Assembly (NCBI RefSeq): GCF_037042905.1
Contig: NC_087249.1
Coordinates: 13,393,201-13,457,200, forward strand
Direction of reading: 5' to 3'
DNA from: Lytechinus pictus
Lineage: Eukaryota; Echinodermata; Echinoidea; Temnopleuroida; Toxopneustidae
DNA length: 64,000 nucleotides
Shown here: positions 24,601-38,339 of the stretch, one piece after another
How positions within the stretch are numbered: position 1 is the first letter of the stretch
Layout: every line of letters begins with the position of its first letter
Translations under genes and position numbers: made by a program
Notes under the pieces: generated by a model
The model's input: the letters and a program-made list of their open reading frames with translations, nothing else
Told to the model about the DNA's origin: nothing
The model's database searches: none

Positions 24601-27600
24601 TATCTTTCTCTCTCTGCATAGCATTTCTGTATGACATTCAGGCACCTCTTATACTAAATTCCCCCCGGTGACGTCACACTCCGAGTGACTTTTCTGTACA
24701 CTCGTCTCTCGGGCTCTGACAGGTGGCTAATTTCATAGACTTTCAAAGCAAAATATCGAGAAGGCAGAGGATTTTTGTGACATGCTATCTGTTTGAACAA
24801 CTTATATATACTATATATTGTATGTAGAACCTATATTTATGGAAACTCACCCCCTTCTTAATTCAACTTTAACCAGAAAATGTCACTTTATGACCTCAAA
24901 ATTAGGATCAAACTTTCGTCTCACAGATTAGCAGTCCCTTGACCAGCAAAATGAAGACTTTAAGGCTTTCGTAGACTCTTTTCTGAGCATCCTCGTTGCC
25001 AATTTGTAACATACTCAGAAGAACAGCTTCCTATATGTTTTTTTTAACTACAAATATTGATGTAAATGAAGTCAACAAAGAGATCCTAAGTTACTACAAG
25101 TACTGTACAAAAGGGAAATGCCAGAGTATAAGTAGTATTCAAAGTTTGGTGCCTTTGTTAAAGTTAAGGTGCCAGGTGCCCTATTACCGTGCGGAAACGA
25201 CTACGGGTATATAATCAAGCATAGGATTCTTACTAAGTACCTGTACCCCAACAAACTATATATTTTTGGAAAGCTTATGAGCTGATCTACACAAAAATTT
25301 GCACTGTGGCATATTAGCTTTATGCATAAGCAAAATATGGTCATTCAAAGTCATGACTTTAAAAATCATGATTTTTCTCTATATGAACTTTCTATGGTTA
25401 TAACTTCACAACATAGAGTGTAATTTAAGTTTTGATGGATTAATTTAATTCTCTGACTTCTTTGTGATGAATTTATGATGGCTTTAAGAAATATTCAGAG
25501 TAGAATTGTAAAAATTATGGATTAAACAAGCAGTCAGATAATGAGAAATTCAGAAAGGACTTTTATACACAACTCCACCTGTGGGGGTACCATGCACAAA
25601 AACTATCATTATTTTGTTGTACTCTTCAAGATACACAATTCTACAAAATTTCATGCAAATCCAATGATTAGAACTCGAGTTATTACATTTTTCATTAAAA
25701 AAACCTCAATTTTGTATAATATCACGATAAAGAAAGGGCTATAATACTAATAATAACGGACATTTGTAACGCGCCAAGTCTGTCACATAGTGTATGTAAC
25801 TTGTAGTCGCTGCCATATTGTGCAATACAGTAGCTCTCCCTATTTGGCCAACAGAGGGTGGTAGTCCACTTTGCTACATGGAATATCTGGGGCTTCAGCC
25901 AAAAAAAATCTGGGGATTTTCTGATTTTTTTTAAGGCAGTATCAAAGGTTTTGGGGACAGATTTAATCACTTCCGGTGTGTAAAATACTACTTCCGGTTT
26001 GAGAATTTTATGAAAATATGTTTTAACCCCCCTCTTATTAAAAAAAGAGGTAGAATATTGAGATAAAACAAGTTGCATGATGAAGTACACACATGAAACT
26101 AGCAAAGGAGACCAAAAAAATAAAATCATTAAAAAAAAAAAAAATTAGGGCACCTGTCACCTTAAATTTATTTTGTAAGTTCATTACTTTCCCTCTTTTA
26201 ATTTTTTCCTCACAGGTTGACCTGTCAAAGACAAAGAACATGTAAGTGTGTTTGTTTGTTTGTTTCTTTGTTTTTTGTTTATTGTTTGTTTATCACAGCT
26301 TCAAAGCCTTTACACAATTCTGGTGAGCAAGGGTATAATAATAATAATAATAATGATAATCTTCCAAAGGTAAACTAAGTGATAGAATAGAGTCCAACAG
26401 CTAAAATTAACTCTCAATTGTTCTGTAAGTAGATTAAATGCTCAAACTTAAAAACTGATTTTCTCAAAAAGTTTTTTACGGGGGCGAATTTGCAGATGGA
26501 CTCTTTTGCCAGGCTGGAGCCGAGCTATAGAAGCTCAATGGTGTGTAAACATATATTATTTGCCAAATGTTGGGATTCTGTTTTCCTGTCTTCTTTAAAG
26601 ATTTTGTTTCTATTTAAATTCAATGTTCTCCCTTGGCAGTGTGACTGACAATGTAGTGACAAGTCTCCTTCAGCATTACAGGCCCTATGTTGTTCATCTC
26701 AACATCAAAGGATGCAAAATGCTCACCAAACCAAGCTTCAAAGCCATTGGTAAGCATTTACTATCGTACAACGCCTACTTAGCTTGTTGTACGCGAGCAA
26801 ATGGGAGGCTGAATGTCAAACATTCTTACAGTTGCACACATGACGTACCATCCAAAATGTACCGTTGCACGGCTTTAGGAGTTGACGTCACAATACGATT
26901 TAATTCATTGCGCTCAGTAAAAATTAAGGTGCAATACACGTATAGCCTGCTGGCTAAATGCGCAATGCTGCCCAAGGTCACGTGCGCTTGTGGGATTTTG
27001 CTTTTCGCTTTTTAATAATTTTGCTCCCTTTTCATTCTGAGGCTTTAAACAACACAAATAGCGAATATTCGTATTCGTGCAATGGTGCGAGATTTCGCAT
27101 TCGGTGAAAGAAAGAGACGCTCTATTCAACTCAGGCTAATGCCTCGTTGAATAGAGGATCTTTCTTTCACCTCATGTGAAATTTCGCACCATTGCACTCA
27201 TGCCTATTCGCTATTTGTATATTAATAGCTGGATTCTTACCACTAACAGCATGGTTACCCTGGGTAGCCACTACAATTCTGAAAACTGTTCTCCCAGCGG
27301 GCCCTGCTATTATTATTGCCCCGGCCTTAGCTGGGCTGTCTAGGCACTCAAGCATTTGAGGAAGCTCTTCCTAATGGGTACCCATTCACCTCATTTGGGT
27401 TGAGTGCAGCACATTGTGGGTAAATTTCTTGCTGAAGGAAACATGACATGGCTTGTAATCGAACCCACATCCCTCAGATTGAAACATAAAGAGTCAAAAC
27501 CACTAGAGGATACAAAGCGCAACTTAAAAAATAATCAAATAACAAAAATCTTTGTATGAGTTGTATAATTTATAACTAATTGTATAATAACTCACTATCA

Positions 27601-30600
27601 TTCTGTAACTATTCAACAAAAATATTTGTTTTTGTTGTACACTGTATAATTTGTATGATGTTTCTTTTTCTGTTTACACTACTATACTACAATTTTATTT
27701 ATTAATAAAAAATGTATATGTTTGTGTCCTGAGAAGCTTGAAGACTCTGGAATACATTTTGCAATGCCCTTCCCCATTTCCTATTGATATCAAGTATGTA
27801 TTCTCTTTTTGCAGGTCAATGTCGTAACTTGCAGGATTTAAACTTATCAGAATGTCCAGGACTGAATGATGATACTATGAAGTATGTAGCCGAAGGTTGT
27901 TCTGTCTTACTTTATCTCAATGTCTCCTTCACCAACATCACAGATGCTACACTGAGATTATTAGCCAGGTAAATGTGTTCTTTATTTGTCATAGGTAAAT
28001 AGGTAAATACATCTACATGTATATGTGTATAATTCATGCCTTGATTTATTTCTGTCTTGATATTTGCAAGACTACTCGCTTTAATGCAATGTTTGCCCCC
28101 TTTTGAGCATTCAAGGAATTCCTTCCTCCCAGGTACTGATTTTCTACACCTGGGTGGAGAGTTGAAAATGTAAATAAAAAGCCTTAACCAAAGGACATGA
28201 ATGCTTCTAAATTATACATTTTAAAAGGCAAAGGCAGCCATATCTCGTATTGCATAATATTATTTAAAAAATATGTGTAAGCAATCATAATCCTTTGAAA
28301 CACACAAGACTATGAATGTCAAAACGTGGTTGGGCCCCAAAAGTAGATTTGGTTGCAGGACTAAAATTGTTTCATTCATCAAAAGATTTTAAAGCATTCA
28401 GTCAACTGCATTATTTATCTAACTCTGAAAAATGCGTAGTATGTATCAGGTTTGACAATTATATGTGGAACGTTGTGGCACAGTGGATTATTCTCCGGAC
28501 TTTGAAACAGAGGGTAGAGTGTTCAGTTCCCAGCCATGGCGTAATTACCTTCAGCAAGAAATTGATCCACAATGTGCTGCACTCAACCCAGGTGAGGTAA
28601 ATGGGCACCTGGCAGGAGTTTTTTCCTTTGGATGCAGTGCACATAACAGCTGCTCTGCTAAAGCCTGGGTTATGCTGCATTTTAACTGTAGAGTGCTTAG
28701 AGGCTTCTGATAAAGTAAGTGTTAAGCACGATATTTAATAGCAATTATAATTACTATAATTACGTTTTTACAATGACTTGTTTATATAGGTGCTGCAGCA
28801 ACCTACAGTACTTGAGCCTTGCATATTGCAAACGTTACAGTGACAAAGGGCTTCAATATCTTGGGACTGGCAAAGGAGGAAGGAGATTAGTCTATCTTGA
28901 TATGTCAGGGTGTCCTCAGGTATGTTATATATTTTGGGTCTTGGGTCTAAAACCTATTAGAGCTGGGTTATTTTGACCCACATTACAGCCGGGAGGGGGG
29001 GGAACAGCTTCCACCTCCAACCCCCCCCCCCCCCCCAGCAAAAAAATACATGGGGGCGATGGGCGAATTCGCCCCGGAAACGCCTAAAGTCGCCCTCGAA
29101 ATCACCCAAAATCATGCTTTCGGGGGTGACATAAAATCTTAATGTCGTCCCCGAAATTATTGCCGAGCGATAACAACTCAGCGGCCCACGAGCACCATGT
29201 GCTCGAGCTCCGCTTACCATTTAAAAATCATCAAAAATCCGCACTCAAAATCATGAACAAGCCTTGATAATAGCGAGCACAGTTTCAAATTCCCCTATTT
29301 TTCTAGGGGATGAGGTAAATATCAGACAATAAATCATCAAACAAAGCTCCATCTATTTTACAAGGCCGGCGGGAGGCTTACGCACGCATTCATTGGCGTT
29401 TGTACTAGCTAGCCAGTCTGTGCTTTGTCTCTCTGCCGGAGCTCTGGGGGACAATTCGCTCAGTAAAGGCCTCAATGATGGTGATTTTCTGTTTCAGACA
29501 GAGTTTACTTTTCGGGTACATTATTCAAAACTGCAAATAAAGTTTGATGACTTCTTCATTGTCATGTATATTTAAGTTATTAATGAATACATTCTTACGA
29601 ATTTAGACTCCCCCATAGAGAAATGCAATTTTCGTGGAGATCTGCGTTTTCAAAGAACTTCAGGAAAAGTTAGGATATGTGGGCCTTTATTATTGCAATT
29701 TTTTCATATGTATTTCATTATTTTTCAAATTTAATGTGTATTTCTCTGTTTGTTTGTTTTTACTTTTTATATTTATTGTTTTTATAATGGAATTGGCACT
29801 GAGATCTGATCATAAACAAGACAAAATTGACATTAAAACTTAGAAGTAGAAATAATGATACATTTATTAATTTTGGCTCAAAACACGTTTGAATTGGGTT
29901 TTGTTCATGAATTCATGTTTTTCGGTAAGCAAGTTTGGGTCCGACATATACTCCTGAAATGTTGTGTGATGACTTGCAAGCTTTTGTGTTACCTGACTAG
30001 TTATGAAAAGACAACATGTTTTCTGTTTCATGCATTAGGTAACCGTGAATGGCTATAAGAATATATCAGGCGGGTGCCCGAAGCTGCAGCATCTTATTAT
30101 CAATGATTGCTTCACTCTGAGAGATGACATGATTATTGCGGTGGCAGGCAACTGTCCTAACATCCGCAGCATTTCCTTCCTCTACACGCCCAACATCACA
30201 GACGGGGCTCTGAAAGCATTTGCTGTTCATCGAAAGCTACAACAGATTAGAATTGAAGGTGAGTCACACGTATCCCAACTATAAGTATAAATCTAATCTT
30301 TGACTCAAATAATTTTTTTTATATAGTCACAAAATCAATTCTGCAATGTCAGAGCTTATTATATTTAAAGATTTTTTTGTACATTGTCGGAACTCGTCAA
30401 TGATATTGGTACTCTATGTTGGAACTTGTCCATGATGTCATTGCACTTGATGAAATTTTCAAAATATAGCTCCCACAAGAGTTGCGATTGATCCGATCAA
30501 CCTCAACTATATCGAAATCCATCATTGTCATAATTCTTCCAACATGAAAATTGCACAATTCCTTTTGTAAATATAGAGGAAGCATTTTTCATTGTCGAGA

Positions 30601-33600
30601 AAACAATGAATGTACATGTATGAGTATACATCATTTCTTGAAAAAATTGTTTTAAAAAATTTTGCATTTTAGATGTTAGAGTTTCTGGCTTTCCATAGTT
30701 GTGGTTGATTGGATCAATCGCAACTCTTTGTAAGATGGGGCCAAAATGTATATTTGATGTTTCGCATATATGATTTGTATGTAGCTCCTGATAGTAAAAG
30801 TGTATATAGGACCAGCACCTTACATCTCTACATATTAAAGTGTATGTAATACTAGCACCTTACATCTCTACATGTTAAAGTGTATGTAAGACTAGCACCT
30901 TACCTCTACATATTAAAGTGTATGTAATACTAGCACCTTACATCTCTACATATTAAAGTATATGTAAGACTAGCACCTTACCCATCCCTTGAAATAAGCA
31001 GCTGCAGACCAGGGGCAATTTTTCAAAGAAAATTGCCCCCAGCTCACGGCTTTTTACAGGAACCGGGGGCAATTTAAAATATATATATATATAACGGTGA
31101 ACCACACCGCAAATTTGTTTATAGTATGCGCAGCTCCTGCAATTTTTTAATTAGTACATGAATAGCATGCTAAGTATTAGGCTTATTCAAACATTTAAGA
31201 AATCAGATTTAAATCATTGTTTAAGTGTGTTTTGACACCCTCACTCCACATCCCATTTACAACCACACACACATGGGCTTATTTATTTTTTATCTTTAAT
31301 GGAACCATGCACGAACAATGACCCCCCAAAAAAAAATTTAAATAAATGAATAAAATAAAAATAAAAAAAAAGATAGAGATGGAGAAAGAGAGAATTCAGA
31401 TCAAATAATAATAAATTTAGAAAAAAAAAAATAATTTTTAAGGTTTTTTTTTCATGGTTAGAATCACGGTTGTGGGTGAGTGAGTGTGTGTGATTGTGAC
31501 TGTGAGGTGCACTGGATTGCATATAAATTATGTTAAAGAAATGAAATCAATTGCTAACTCAGTCTATTCAAATTCCAGCACATAGCCACAGGCTATGTAC
31601 ATGTATTGTAGGTTCATGTACCTTAATTTTTTCACAAGTTATTTGAAAATGTAGATCTCCACAGAAAATGCCTTTCATTCTGGGAGAGTCAAAATTCTGT
31701 GAAAATGTATTCATTAATAACTTAAATATTCATCACAATGAAGAAATCATAAAGTTTTTTGACAGTTTTCAAAAATTAACATGAAATCTAAACTCTATCA
31801 TAAACGGAAAATCACCATCACTTAGGCCATTACTGATAGAATTCTCACCCAGAGCTCTGGCAGAGAATATCAGCTCAAACTGGCTAGCTAACACCACACT
31901 CAAGTGCACGGCGTCCTCCTATTTTTTTTTTTTTAGATGGAGCCTTGTTTGATGATTTATTGTCTGATATTTACCCCTCTCCAAGAAAGAAATTAACAAG
32001 CTATAATTCACAACTATAAGCTAAGTGATTTTGGATTATTAAGTTTTGACAAGCAAAGTCGGCGACTGTGAGAATAAAAGACTTGCACGTCGTATGTGCT
32101 GTGAACAGGGATTTATCTCCTGTGCAATTTGAATTACTATATCGCAGAATTGTGATATCCCAACTGGAAATGTGTGCATTAGAAATTGCACATGGTCAAG
32201 TATGGAAAAACCGCTACCGGAAGCATGCGCGCACATGTATTACACAAAAAAAAGACGGACGTAGCTCACTTTTTACGGTACAGAGAAAAAGACGCACTTG
32301 GCAATTTGAAACTGTGCTTATCGTAAATAGAAAGTTACTTGATTTTGGCTTTTCAGATATTTAAATTACATGTATGTTATGGCTTCACTGCTCACTCACG
32401 GCGGGCGCAATTACCTGGAAAATGTTTGCGCCCGGTCGTCAAAATTTTGATGATTTTGGGGCTTTATGGGTGCAATTGATGGCTTTATGAGCGCGAATTT
32501 GGGCTCAGCGCCCGCTTATTTCAAGGCTTGACCTTACCTCTCTGCGTATTAAAGTGTATATAGGATGTTACGTCTTTACATATTATAAGAAATGTATAGG
32601 ACCAGCACCTTTCCTCTCAACAAAGTAAAGTTTATATACGACCATTGAAGGTATGTACCTTACATCCATCTTCTACATATTTCAGGGAACTGTAAAATAA
32701 CAGATGCCTCCTTCAAGCAGCTTGGTAAATACTGTGCTGATTTGAGACACATCTATGTGAGTGATTGCCCAAGGATTACTGACGCTGCGCTGAAATCTCT
32801 AGCTACATGCAGAAACATCAATGTCCTCAATGTGGCGGATTGTATCAGGTAGGATAAATGCTTCTTCGTGGTATCTAAACTAAATCCTCATGATGATCTC
32901 CAATATCTGAACAGTACAGGGGAGCATTTCATGAAAGGACTTGTCGGACAATTTATAATTGACACATAAATAAAGCAAACAGAAAGAGATTTTTGTCTCA
33001 CCTGCATAGCAGAGTGAGACTATAGGCGCCGCTTTTCCGACGGCGGCGGCGGCGGCGACGGCGGCGTCAACACCAAATCTTAACCTGAGGTTAAGTTTTT
33101 GAAATGACAGCATAACTTAGAAAGTATATGGACCTAGTTCATGAAACTTGGCCATAAGGTTAATCAAGTATTACTGAACATCCTGCCTGAGTTTCATGTC
33201 ACATGACCAAGGTCAAAGGTCATTTAGGGACAATGAACTTAGACCATGTTGGGGGAATCAACATCAAAATCTTAACCTAAGGTTAAGTTTTTGAAATGTC
33301 ATCATAACTTAGAAAATATATGGACCTAGTTCATGAAACGTATACATAAGGTTAATCAAGTATCACTGAACATCCTGCATGAGTTTCACATCACATGACC
33401 AAGGTCAAAGGTCATTTAGGGTCAATGAACTTTGGCCGAATTGGGGGTATCTGTTGAATTACCATCATAACTTTGAAAGTTTATGGATCTGATTCATGAA
33501 ACTTGGACATAATAGTAATCAAGTATCACTGAACATCCTGTGCGAGTTTCAGGTCACATGATCAAGGTCAAAGGTCATGTAAGGTCAAAGAACTTTGGCC

Positions 33601-36600
33601 ACGTTGGGGGTATTTGTTGAATTGCCATCATATCTCTATAAGTGTATTGGTCTAGTTCATAAAACGTGGAAATAAGAGTAACCCAGTATCACTGAACATC
33701 TTGTGCGAGTTATAGTAGTTTTCAAAATCAGCACTGCTGCTATATTGAATCGCGTGATGCAGGTGAGACGGCCAGAGGCATTCCACTTGTTAGTTTTTAG
33801 TTTTTAACATAATATCTATAAGTGATTTATCTAAGGGACCCTTCCATCTCCACTCCGTGCACTTGTCTCGGACACTGGCCTTGGAAGAGGAAACTCATTT
33901 AGAATTGGTATTTGATAGATAAATAATCTTACTGGTAGATAAAATGGTCAACATACAATTAAAGTGTACAGCCAGAAATATATGTGGAATGTGCATTTTA
34001 TTCCATTACAATGGATTTTAGACAATGAAATATATAGTTAGTTGATTTTGATGTAGATCTTAGAAACAGGTAAACAGCTTATCAAATCTACAGTGGTGCT
34101 CAAAATTTAGTGAACCCCCACCAGAAATGAACATATTTAAAGTGTGCAAGTTCTGCCATGCTTTAGATATTTTATTGTGCAGTCAGGTGATGATATAATA
34201 CATACAATAAAGATTGTTTCTGTGGGCTCACTAAACTTTGTAGTGTTGTCTACATTCAACACTCGGCATGAAGGAGTGCATCTTGTGGTGGGGTTCACTA
34301 ACTTTTGAGCACTACTGTATATGCTTTAATTACTCTTGAAACATTCATCCTCTGAGGTTTGAAATATTTTCATCACAATACATTTTTCAGGGTAGAGTAA
34401 AGGTCAATTCAAAATATATTGTCTCTTTGCCACTCATATGACATCAGCCCCATTAGAGTAAAAGCTGTATGAAAAATCAATGAATATAATGAAAATGCTG
34501 ACAGGTTAGTGTAGTGTAGGATATGTTATGATAAAAATTATTTTGAAGAAAGCCTGAGGCCAGTATTCTGAAGTCTGGTTTAAATCAAACTCTGGTCTAA
34601 ATTTGTGGTTTAAATATGGAAAGCCAATTGTGACATTGATCTCTAACAGGAAAGATCCAATCTATCAGCTCTAGATAGTTGTCTTTACCATTAAAGAAAC
34701 AGGAAAGAGCACAGTGAACATAAGAAATATACAAGTGAACAAAATTTTGACAATTTGGGCTTCCCATAATTTAAGCACACACTTAAGGACGTTCCACAGT
34801 TAAAGTGAAATCCATGCCATTTTTACCAAACTTTGGACATAGATACTTTAGAACCTTAATATTCGAAATATGCAAAAATTAACATAGGTCCATGTGCTTG
34901 ATTTTTTGCTGTAGAGCTTCAAAGTTCACCCAAATTGATGTTCTTAAGAATTGCGCATTCAAAAGAATTTGGCATTTTTAGACCTCGCAAGAATAGTACA
35001 ATGAGTTTAAACCTCTATTACTCAGTCAAAATACATGAAAAAGTCATCAAATTTCGCAAGAGAGTTAATAATTGTATCGTTAGAATGGAGAATCTATGTA
35101 TGGTGCTATTTGTTTGCAACTTTAAGTCTAACAGCACAGTCAGTTCTTAAAAATGGCGAAAAAGATAACAAAAACCCAATCTCAAAAATGTGAAATTTCA
35201 ATAACAGACTACAAAAGTACAATAAATGCTGCACTTTATTCAAAATCCATGTCATTTTCACCAAAATTTGCAAGGTTGTAGAGGAAGCTATACCTAAGAG
35301 GTACAAACATTAAAAAATAGGGGTTCATGTGCTTGTTTTCAAACTATCAGCATTTTTATTAGAGCAAATGTGCTTTTTAAAACACCCAAAATGGGCCGAA
35401 TGCTTAGTATCTATGTGAAGAAAAAATCAAAACCACTCTACCATTTATTCAAACTCGGGGTAATATTATTGATTCTTGGCAGCACTGCAGAGTAAAGTAT
35501 TTTGAAATTATAGAGAATATTTTTTTGAATGGTCCATGGAATAATTCAATTTTTTAGCTTCATGAAATAACGCATCGGATCTGCAGTTAAAGTGCAGAAG
35601 ATGAGAAAAATCAGCTCATACCCGCAGCTAATTAATCACCTGTTCATCCATTGTGACGTCAGTGCGCAGAGTGTTAAATATGCGCAGATCATAATGCGCA
35701 CAAACATAACTGTGGAACGTCCTTAAACCTGACTTCAGAATATGGGCCTGCGTGTTATTGATCTATGTGTACCAAATAACTGATAACATTTTTTTTTTTT
35801 TTTTGCTTTTACTTATAGGATTAGTGATAATGGTGTGAGGAATCTTGTTGAAGGTCCTTCTGGTCCTAAACTGAGAGAGATGAACCTAACAAACTGTGTC
35901 AGGGTCACTGATGTTTCTATCATGAAGATCACACAGAAGTAAATATCCCTTTTCACTCTTTTTTTATCAGAACCATCTGTATCTATTTCCTGTCCAAAGA
36001 ACAAAGCATATTCAAGTATAAAACAAGAAAATATAAAAAAAATGTATTAAAAAAAAAGATATTTTTCATTAACAATTTTAGAAAATAATCAAATGCGATT
36101 TGTTCCAAAGTTGGGTCAAGTACCAGCCATAAGGTGTGCGGGGGTCTTTACAATGTACCTTACAAATTTCATTATTTTATTCATGTTCTGACCAAATCCT
36201 TTGATATTTTGTACACTTTAATGGCATTTGATAAATCTTTGATTTGATTGCATATTGAAATTGCTTCAAGCAAGAAACACATTCCCTTTTTTTTTTCTTG
36301 GACCATTACAAAATGGAGAGACACATTATTTTATTGAGTATAAGCGAGACCACTTTCTTGCCAGCCTTCTCTCATCTACTCAAGGCTCTCACCCCTTCAA
36401 CCCAACCAGCCTTCTACTCAAGCCTCTCACCCTGCCTACTACTCAAGCTTTCCACTCCTTCTACACTCATTTCGAAAAGAATACTCTACTTTCCGACATC
36501 CACTTTCTTGCCTTTCCATTCCACTTCATTCTCTATCAAGTTTTACCTCAGGCCTTCAAGGACTTTACACACACGGTGTACCATAAACCACTTCCGCAAT

Positions 36601-38308
36601 TGTTCATACCACCATGCAAACCTTCAAACATCATCTTTCTTGTATTTATACAGATGCTACAGCCTAGTGTATGGTTCATTTTGCTTCAGTGAGCACATCA
36701 CTGATGCTGGGGCCGAGATGTTGGGAAACATGCCTGCTCTCTCATCTCTAGACATCTCAGGGTGCAATATCACAGACACGGTATGTCAGTGTGTAGAGGA
36801 AAATGCTTGGTCATTTGGCCCGAATTCACAAAGGTGGTTTGAAAACCGTTGGTTGAACCCATGGTTTATGCAGATTCCATGTATAATTTATGCTTAATTT
36901 ACTGCGCAATTTAGTGACTGCGCCAAATCGATGCCTGTTGCAGTGGTTATCCATGCTAGTTTATTCATGAGTCCACTGTTCAAAACAGTGGACTCATGAA
37001 TAAAGTAGGGTAATCAACCATGTCAACAGACATCAATTTGGCACACTGTGACAAAAGCGTGCATCAGTATTGGACATTTTTTCAGTATACGCGGTAAATT
37101 AAGCTTAATATATACATGAAATTGGCATAAATCATGGGTTCAATTGACCGTTTTCAAAACCACCTTTTTGAATTCGGGCCTTTGTTTCTGGGAATCAGAT
37201 GAGTTTACTCACTAAGGTGATATTTATTACACACATTTTTGGTGTTTCATTGATACTATGTGTAGTTTGCAACTTGACCTGGCCTAAAGTTGCTTTGTTT
37301 CATCAGACATACATTTCCATACGCTTCCATACATCCACTCTCGCAGTCACATTGCGAATCACTTGTTGATGGATTTTATTTTGCTTGCCCCCCCCCCCTC
37401 CCCTTCTGTTGGACAATGTTGGATCCGCCAGCATTATATCATTCACAATAGTGTGCTATCAGCGTTGGGGCGCTGTGGTCTTGTGGTTACGGCTCTCATC
37501 TTTCAATCTGAGGGACGTGGGATTGATACCCAGCCATGGCTTGTTTTCCTTCAGCAAGAAATTTATCCACATTGTGCTGCACCCAACCCAGGTGAAGTGA
37601 ATGGGTACCTGGAAGGAATGCAAGAGCGCCTGTAGGCAGCATGGCTATAACCGGGGTAATAATGATAATAACATTATTGTAATGCACAGTCAAGTACATA
37701 GAAATTGCGCAAAATTTATGTACAATTATTAGTATCATTCATTGATAACTGTGAGTTGTTTTGTTTGATGTGACCTTGATTTAATATTTACAATCGATTC
37801 TTTCCGTAGGGTCTTGGTGCATTAGGTAACTGCTATCACCTGCGTGATGTCGTCCTATCAGAGTGCCATCAGATCACAGATCTAGGCATCCAGAAGTTCG
37901 CGCAGCAGTGTAGAGATCTGGATCGACTGGACATCTCTCACTGTCTGCAGCTCACTGATCAGGCCATCAAGAATCTGGCGTTTTGCTGTCGCAAGCTCTC
38001 CTTTCTCAACATTGCAGGTTGTGGTCAGGTAAATTGTTTGTTCCAGAGACAGAGATTTGTTCATTAGGTATGGGATGGTGTATTTGAATAATAAATCTAA
38101 CAGATTGAACAGGGTTGATGTATAGTACAGAGGTATTGGTACTTAAACAACTTCTCAGATTGGATAAGATTATGTCAGAGCTCATACTTGTACCTTGGGT
38201 TCTTTGCACAGTGGACTTGGTGCATTATAAATCCCATCTATAAAAAATGATTTTTGTCTCACCTGCATAGCAGAGTGAGACTATAGGCGCCGCTTTTCCG
38301 ACGGCGAC

Positions 38309-38339
<31 letters not shown>

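Larger units (their letters stand above)
18473..25025 (-). mobile_element. Ty3/gypsy LTR retrotransposon, full insertion
   Basis: Both ends carry the same 21 bp (TGTAACATAC..AAGAACA at 18473-18493 and 25005-25025), and GCTTC flanks both sides (18468-18472 and 25026-25030) as a 5-bp target duplication. Inside, in minus-strand order, are a primer-binding-site-like TGGCAACGAGGATGCTCA, a leader interrupted by a TTAA element (23422-24872), one long gag-pol frame, a polypurine tract and the 3' LTR. It inserted into the older Penelope-like element in FBXL13 intron 8, opposite to the gene's direction. Confidence 0.8.

Noticed and set aside
36255..36653. Long Ser/Pro/Phe-rich frames before FBXL13 exon 16
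   Set aside because: They run through the pyrimidine-rich intron end and acceptor; the real exon starts at 36654 and its phase matches exon 15.
37470..37545. Free-standing tRNA gene
   Set aside because: A- and B-box-like strings are present, but the body and tail repeat at 27285-27520 and 28468-28755, and no tRNA cloverleaf is evident; it is a SINE head.
37363..37635. 90-aa frame at the SINE
   Set aside because: Coincides with a tRNA-derived SINE (also at 28468 and 27285) whose other copies do not keep the frame.
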